Shown: positions 62,224-64,000 of the stretch, in pieces
Layout: each line of letters begins with the position of its first letter
Numbering within the stretch: the stretch's first letter is position 1
NCBI GenBank assembly: GCA_045546615.1
Contig: JAZQDD010000013.1
Span: 31,177-95,176 of the forward strand
From: CAG-390 sp045546615
GTDB lineage: Bacteria > Bacillota > Clostridia > Oscillospirales > CAG-272
Direction of reading: 5' to 3'
Length of the DNA stretch: 64,000 nt
Translations under genes and position numbers: made by a program
Notes under the pieces: model-generated
The model's input: the letters and a program-made list of their open reading frames with translations, nothing else
Told to the model about the DNA's origin: nothing
Database searches by the model: none

Positions 62224-63369
62224 ATGCACAGAAATATATATACCGTGCTTTGCGGAGCTGATATGCTCGGCGAAGCGGATGGGCTTTTGCGCGGAAAGCG
62301 TTGCGGACTTATGACGTCCGCCTCGGGCGTTGATAAATTTGGCGTTCCGACCTATGTAAAGCTTGCAGAAAAATATAATCTTACGGTGCTTTTTGCCCCC
62401 GAGCATGGAATCCATTCCGTGCATCAAGCGGGTGGATGGGGAGGCACGCATGTTGACACGGAAACGGGATGTTCCGTATATGATATAGGCGGCGGCAAAA
62501 ATCCCGAGATCGATAAGGCGCTGTCCCTTTGCGATATCGTAATATATGATATCGCGGATGTTGGCGCTCGCTTTTACACCTATATTTACAGCCTTACCCA
62601 TATTATGCAAGAATGTGCCGTACGCGGCATCCCCGTTCTCGTGCTTGATCGCCCCAACCCCATAAGCGCAAGCATGGACGCCATTGAGGGCGCGGTGCTT
62701 GATGAGGATAGGTTTTCAAGTTTTATCGGTAAATACGCACTGCCCGTGCGTTACTCCATGACGGTTGGCGAGTTTGCTACGTATATAAATGATAAAAAGA
62801 AGATCGGTTGTGAGCTTTATGTGCTTCGCGTGAGAGGATGGGAGAGGAAAGTATACGCCGATATGACGGACCTGCCGTGGTACAACCCATCACCGAATAT
62901 CCCGTCGGTCAGTTGCGCTATAAACTATATCGGGACTTGTATTTTTGAATCTACCAATGTTTCCGAAGGGCGGGGAACCACGCGTCCGTTTGACATTGTC
63001 GGAGCGCCGTTTGTCAGTTCAAAAGAACTCGCGGATCACATGAATTCGCGCGGTCTTGATGGGGTTTTCTTCAGCCGCGCGTATTTTACCCCTACGTTTT
63101 GCAAGCACGCGGGCGAGGTGTGTGAGGGGGTACAGATAAATATAACGAACAGGGCAATCTACAGCCCTCACAGGTGTGGGCTGCACCTGCTCGCGGCGAT
63201 GCGCGAATACCCCGAGTTTACTTGGAATGAAATGGGGATATGCCAGCGATACGGGAAGGATACACTTACGTCCCGAGAACGATTCGATCCCGACGAGGTC
63301 ATAGCTTGCGAGAGGGCTGATCTTGAGCGCTTCAAAAATGATATTCGCCCATACTTGATGTATCACTGA
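62224..63369 (+). CDS. namZ: Exo-beta-N-acetylmuramidase NamZ family (DUF1343)
   Basis: A 381-residue DUF1343 protein (GH171). Conserved stretches are FAPEHGIHS near 59-67, YDIADVGARFYTYIYSL near 108-124, LDRPNP near 139-144 and PSPNIPS near 223, with NVSEGRGTTRPF near 246-257. NamZ of Bacillus removes terminal MurNAc from peptidoglycan fragments, acting with NagZ. No signal peptide is seen, so a recycling role inside the cell is more likely than secretion. AAGGAG before ATG 62224 decides the start. A GH3 NagZ-like gene lies at 46550. Confidence 0.9.
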   Translation: MHRNIYTVLCGADMLGEADGLLRGKRCGLMTSASGVDKFGVPTYVKLAEKYNLTVLFAPEHGIHSVHQAGGWGGTHVDTETGCSVYDIGGGKNPEIDKALSLCDIVIYDIADVGARFYTYIYSLTHIMQECAVRGIPVLVLDRPNPISASMDAIEGAVLDEDRFSSFIGKYALPVRYSMTVGEFATYINDKKKIGCELYVLRVRGWERKVYADMTDLPWYNPSPNIPSVSCAINYIGTCIFESTNVSEGRGTTRPFDIVGAPFVSSKELADHMNSRGLDGVFFSRAYFTPTFCKHAGEVCEGVQINITNRAIYSPHRCGLHLLAAMREYPEFTWNEMGICQRYGKDTLTSRERFDPDEVIACERADLERFKNDIRPYLMYH

Positions 63370-63443
63370 TCGAGTAAGTGAGAAAACAAGTTTTTTTGAC
63401 GAAAAAAATCTAAAAAAAATTTGAAATATATTTGATTTAGATA

Positions 63444-63472
63444 TTGACAAGTGCAGGGTTTTTGATTATATT
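63444..63472 (+). promoter_or_regulatory. Promoter of the rubredoxin gene
   Basis: TTGACA at 63444-63449 and TATATT at 63467-63472 with a 17-base spacer, preceded by an A/T-rich tract. The leader is about 78 bases and includes a small inverted repeat (AACGT...ACGTT at about 63491-63508). Confidence 0.8.
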
Positions 63473-63556
63473 ATTAGTGAACGATTTTTAACGTGGTAGC
63501 GAACGTTATTTGCCGCCGCGAAATCAGATATTTACTTTATATTTTCGGAGGGTAAA

Positions 63557-63751
63557 ATGGTTATTTATGTATGCAATCTTTGTGGTTATGAATATAAGGC
63601 ATCCGAGGGATGCCCTGATAGCGGAATAGATCCCAATACTGAATTTGAGGATCTTCCTGCCGATTGGGTATGCCCTCTTTGCGGCGCAGGCAAGGAAGAG
63701 TTCGAGGAGACTCAGGTTGCCGACGACGACAAGGACGGCGAGGATTATTAA
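63557..63751 (+). CDS. Rubredoxin
   Basis: A 64-residue one-iron electron carrier with the two ligand knuckles Cys6/Cys9 and Cys39/Cys42. Residues 13-34 include the typical GYEYKASEG and the acidic loop. An acidic tail of about 14 residues (many Asp and Glu) extends past the usual 52-residue fold. Rubredoxins serve oxygen and peroxide detoxification in anaerobes; no rubrerythrin or desulfoferrodoxin gene is in view. GGAGGG precedes the ATG. Confidence 0.95.
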   Translation: MVIYVCNLCGYEYKASEGCPDSGIDPNTEFEDLPADWVCPLCGAGKEEFEETQVADDDKDGEDY

Positions 63752-63761
63752 TACCGAATTT

Positions 63762-63788
63762 CCGCGCGGCTTCGACCGCGCGGTTTTT
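63762..63788 (+). terminator. Terminator of the rubredoxin gene
   Basis: Two copies of CCGCGCGG (63762-63769 and 63776-63783), each self-complementary, form a GC-rich stem around CTTCGA and are followed by TTTTT. Confidence 0.9.
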
Positions 63789-63833
63789 AATTTTGTTTAA
63801 ACCAATGGTTGACGAAAACTTTCCAAAGTCTGA

Positions 63834-63862
63834 TTGACAATCAACCGAAAATATGCTATACT
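63834..63862 (+). promoter_or_regulatory. Promoter of a transcript leaving the window
   Basis: TTGACA at 63834-63839 and TATACT at 63857-63862 with a 17-base spacer. The transcript begins near 63870 and carries the short ORF at 63908. Confidence 0.82.
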
Positions 63863-63907
63863 ATTAGCGTAATCAAATTACAAATTCAGCCAAAGGAGGC
63901 GATTATT

Positions 63908-63961
63908 ATGATGAACACTTATATTTATCGGATTGTCTTCGTATCGCCTGCGGTATGCTGA
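63908..63961 (+). CDS. Possible 17-residue leader peptide
   Basis: AAAGGAGGCG lies just upstream of ATG-ATG, and the frame runs 17 codons (MMNTYIYRIVFVSPAVC) to TGA at 63959. The stop lies in a region with CCTGCG/CGCAAGG pairing potential. Very short ORFs with a strong ribosome binding site behind a strong promoter often act as regulatory leaders of a downstream gene, for example by ribosome stalling. The downstream gene is outside the window. It could also be a chance ORF or an assembly end. Confidence 0.4.
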   Translation: MMNTYIYRIVFVSPAVC

Positions 63962-64000
63962 ACGCAAGGTTTATATGGTTTTCGATGCACATCCGATCTC

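Noticed and set aside
1..64000. tRNA or rRNA genes, CRISPR arrays, insertion sequences, prophage
   Set aside because: No TpsiC-like motifs with cloverleaf pairing, spaced direct repeats, transposase or phage genes were found on reading through the window.

Overview
The window looks like an anaerobic, low-to-mid GC Gram-positive chromosome, most likely an uncultured Clostridia (Eubacteriales/Oscillospirales-type) gut or rumen fermenter. The evidence is a PolC-type polymerase, strong AGGAGG ribosome binding sites, TTGACA-17-TATAAT promoters, conserved Firmicutes gene order (rpsB-tsf, pyrH-frr-uppS-cdsA-dxr-rseP-ispG-polC, ylxM-ffh-rpsP-khpA, ecfA1-ecfA2-ecfT-truA), a YlmC/YmxH protein and many oxygen-sensitive iron-sulfur proteins. 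No tRNA, rRNA, CRISPR, insertion sequence or prophage was seen. The species call is inference.

Region 1 (1-12650) is the most distinctive part. After a truncated YfcE-like phosphodiesterase comes one tight plus-strand operon: an LDH-family enzyme with the malate-type specificity Arg, class II fumarase, HdrB, HdrC, HdrA, an MvhD/FlxD protein, FlxC-, FlxB- and FlxA-like electron-input subunits, a soluble FrdB, a soluble FrdA, and an AspT/SucE-like dicarboxylate transporter, closed by a terminator. Read together, it encodes oxaloacetate -> malate -> fumarate -> succinate -> export, with the last reduction plausibly driven by an NADH-oxidising Flx-Hdr flavin-based bifurcating complex that also makes reduced ferredoxin. 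There is no membrane anchor subunit. This is the best candidate for an undescribed system.

Region 2 (12683-20841) holds a polar amino-acid ABC transporter with its own promoter, then a minus-strand operon DUF951-yfhO-ruvA-ruvB-membrane protein. Region 3 (20891-33047) is a long plus-strand operon: ruvC, an rRNA-type methyltransferase, the ECF energising module, truA, a DUF5711 protein, a CvpA-like protein, a zinc-finger ClpE-like unfoldase, an 893-residue P-type-ATPase-like protein that has lost every catalytic motif, and YlmC.

Region 4 (33075-50863) is the housekeeping core: rpsB-tsf behind a structured leader, then pyrH-frr-uppS-cdsA-dxr-rseP-ispG-polC, an acyl-ACP thioesterase, a GH3 hexosaminidase, metF and a metH without reactivation domain. 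Region 5 (50853-55816) is copper export (copA-copZ, with a palindrome at the start site), dxs and a GNAT acetyltransferase. Region 6 (55825-60779, minus strand) has a true L-lactate dehydrogenase, a small unknown gene, ylxM-ffh-rpsP-khpA, and an SGNH hydrolase. Region 7 (60829-64000, plus strand) has a Kef-like antiporter, an exo-muramidase (NamZ family), rubredoxin, and finally a promoter with a 17-codon leader-type ORF whose downstream gene lies outside the window. No gene-free stretch exceeds 300 bases.
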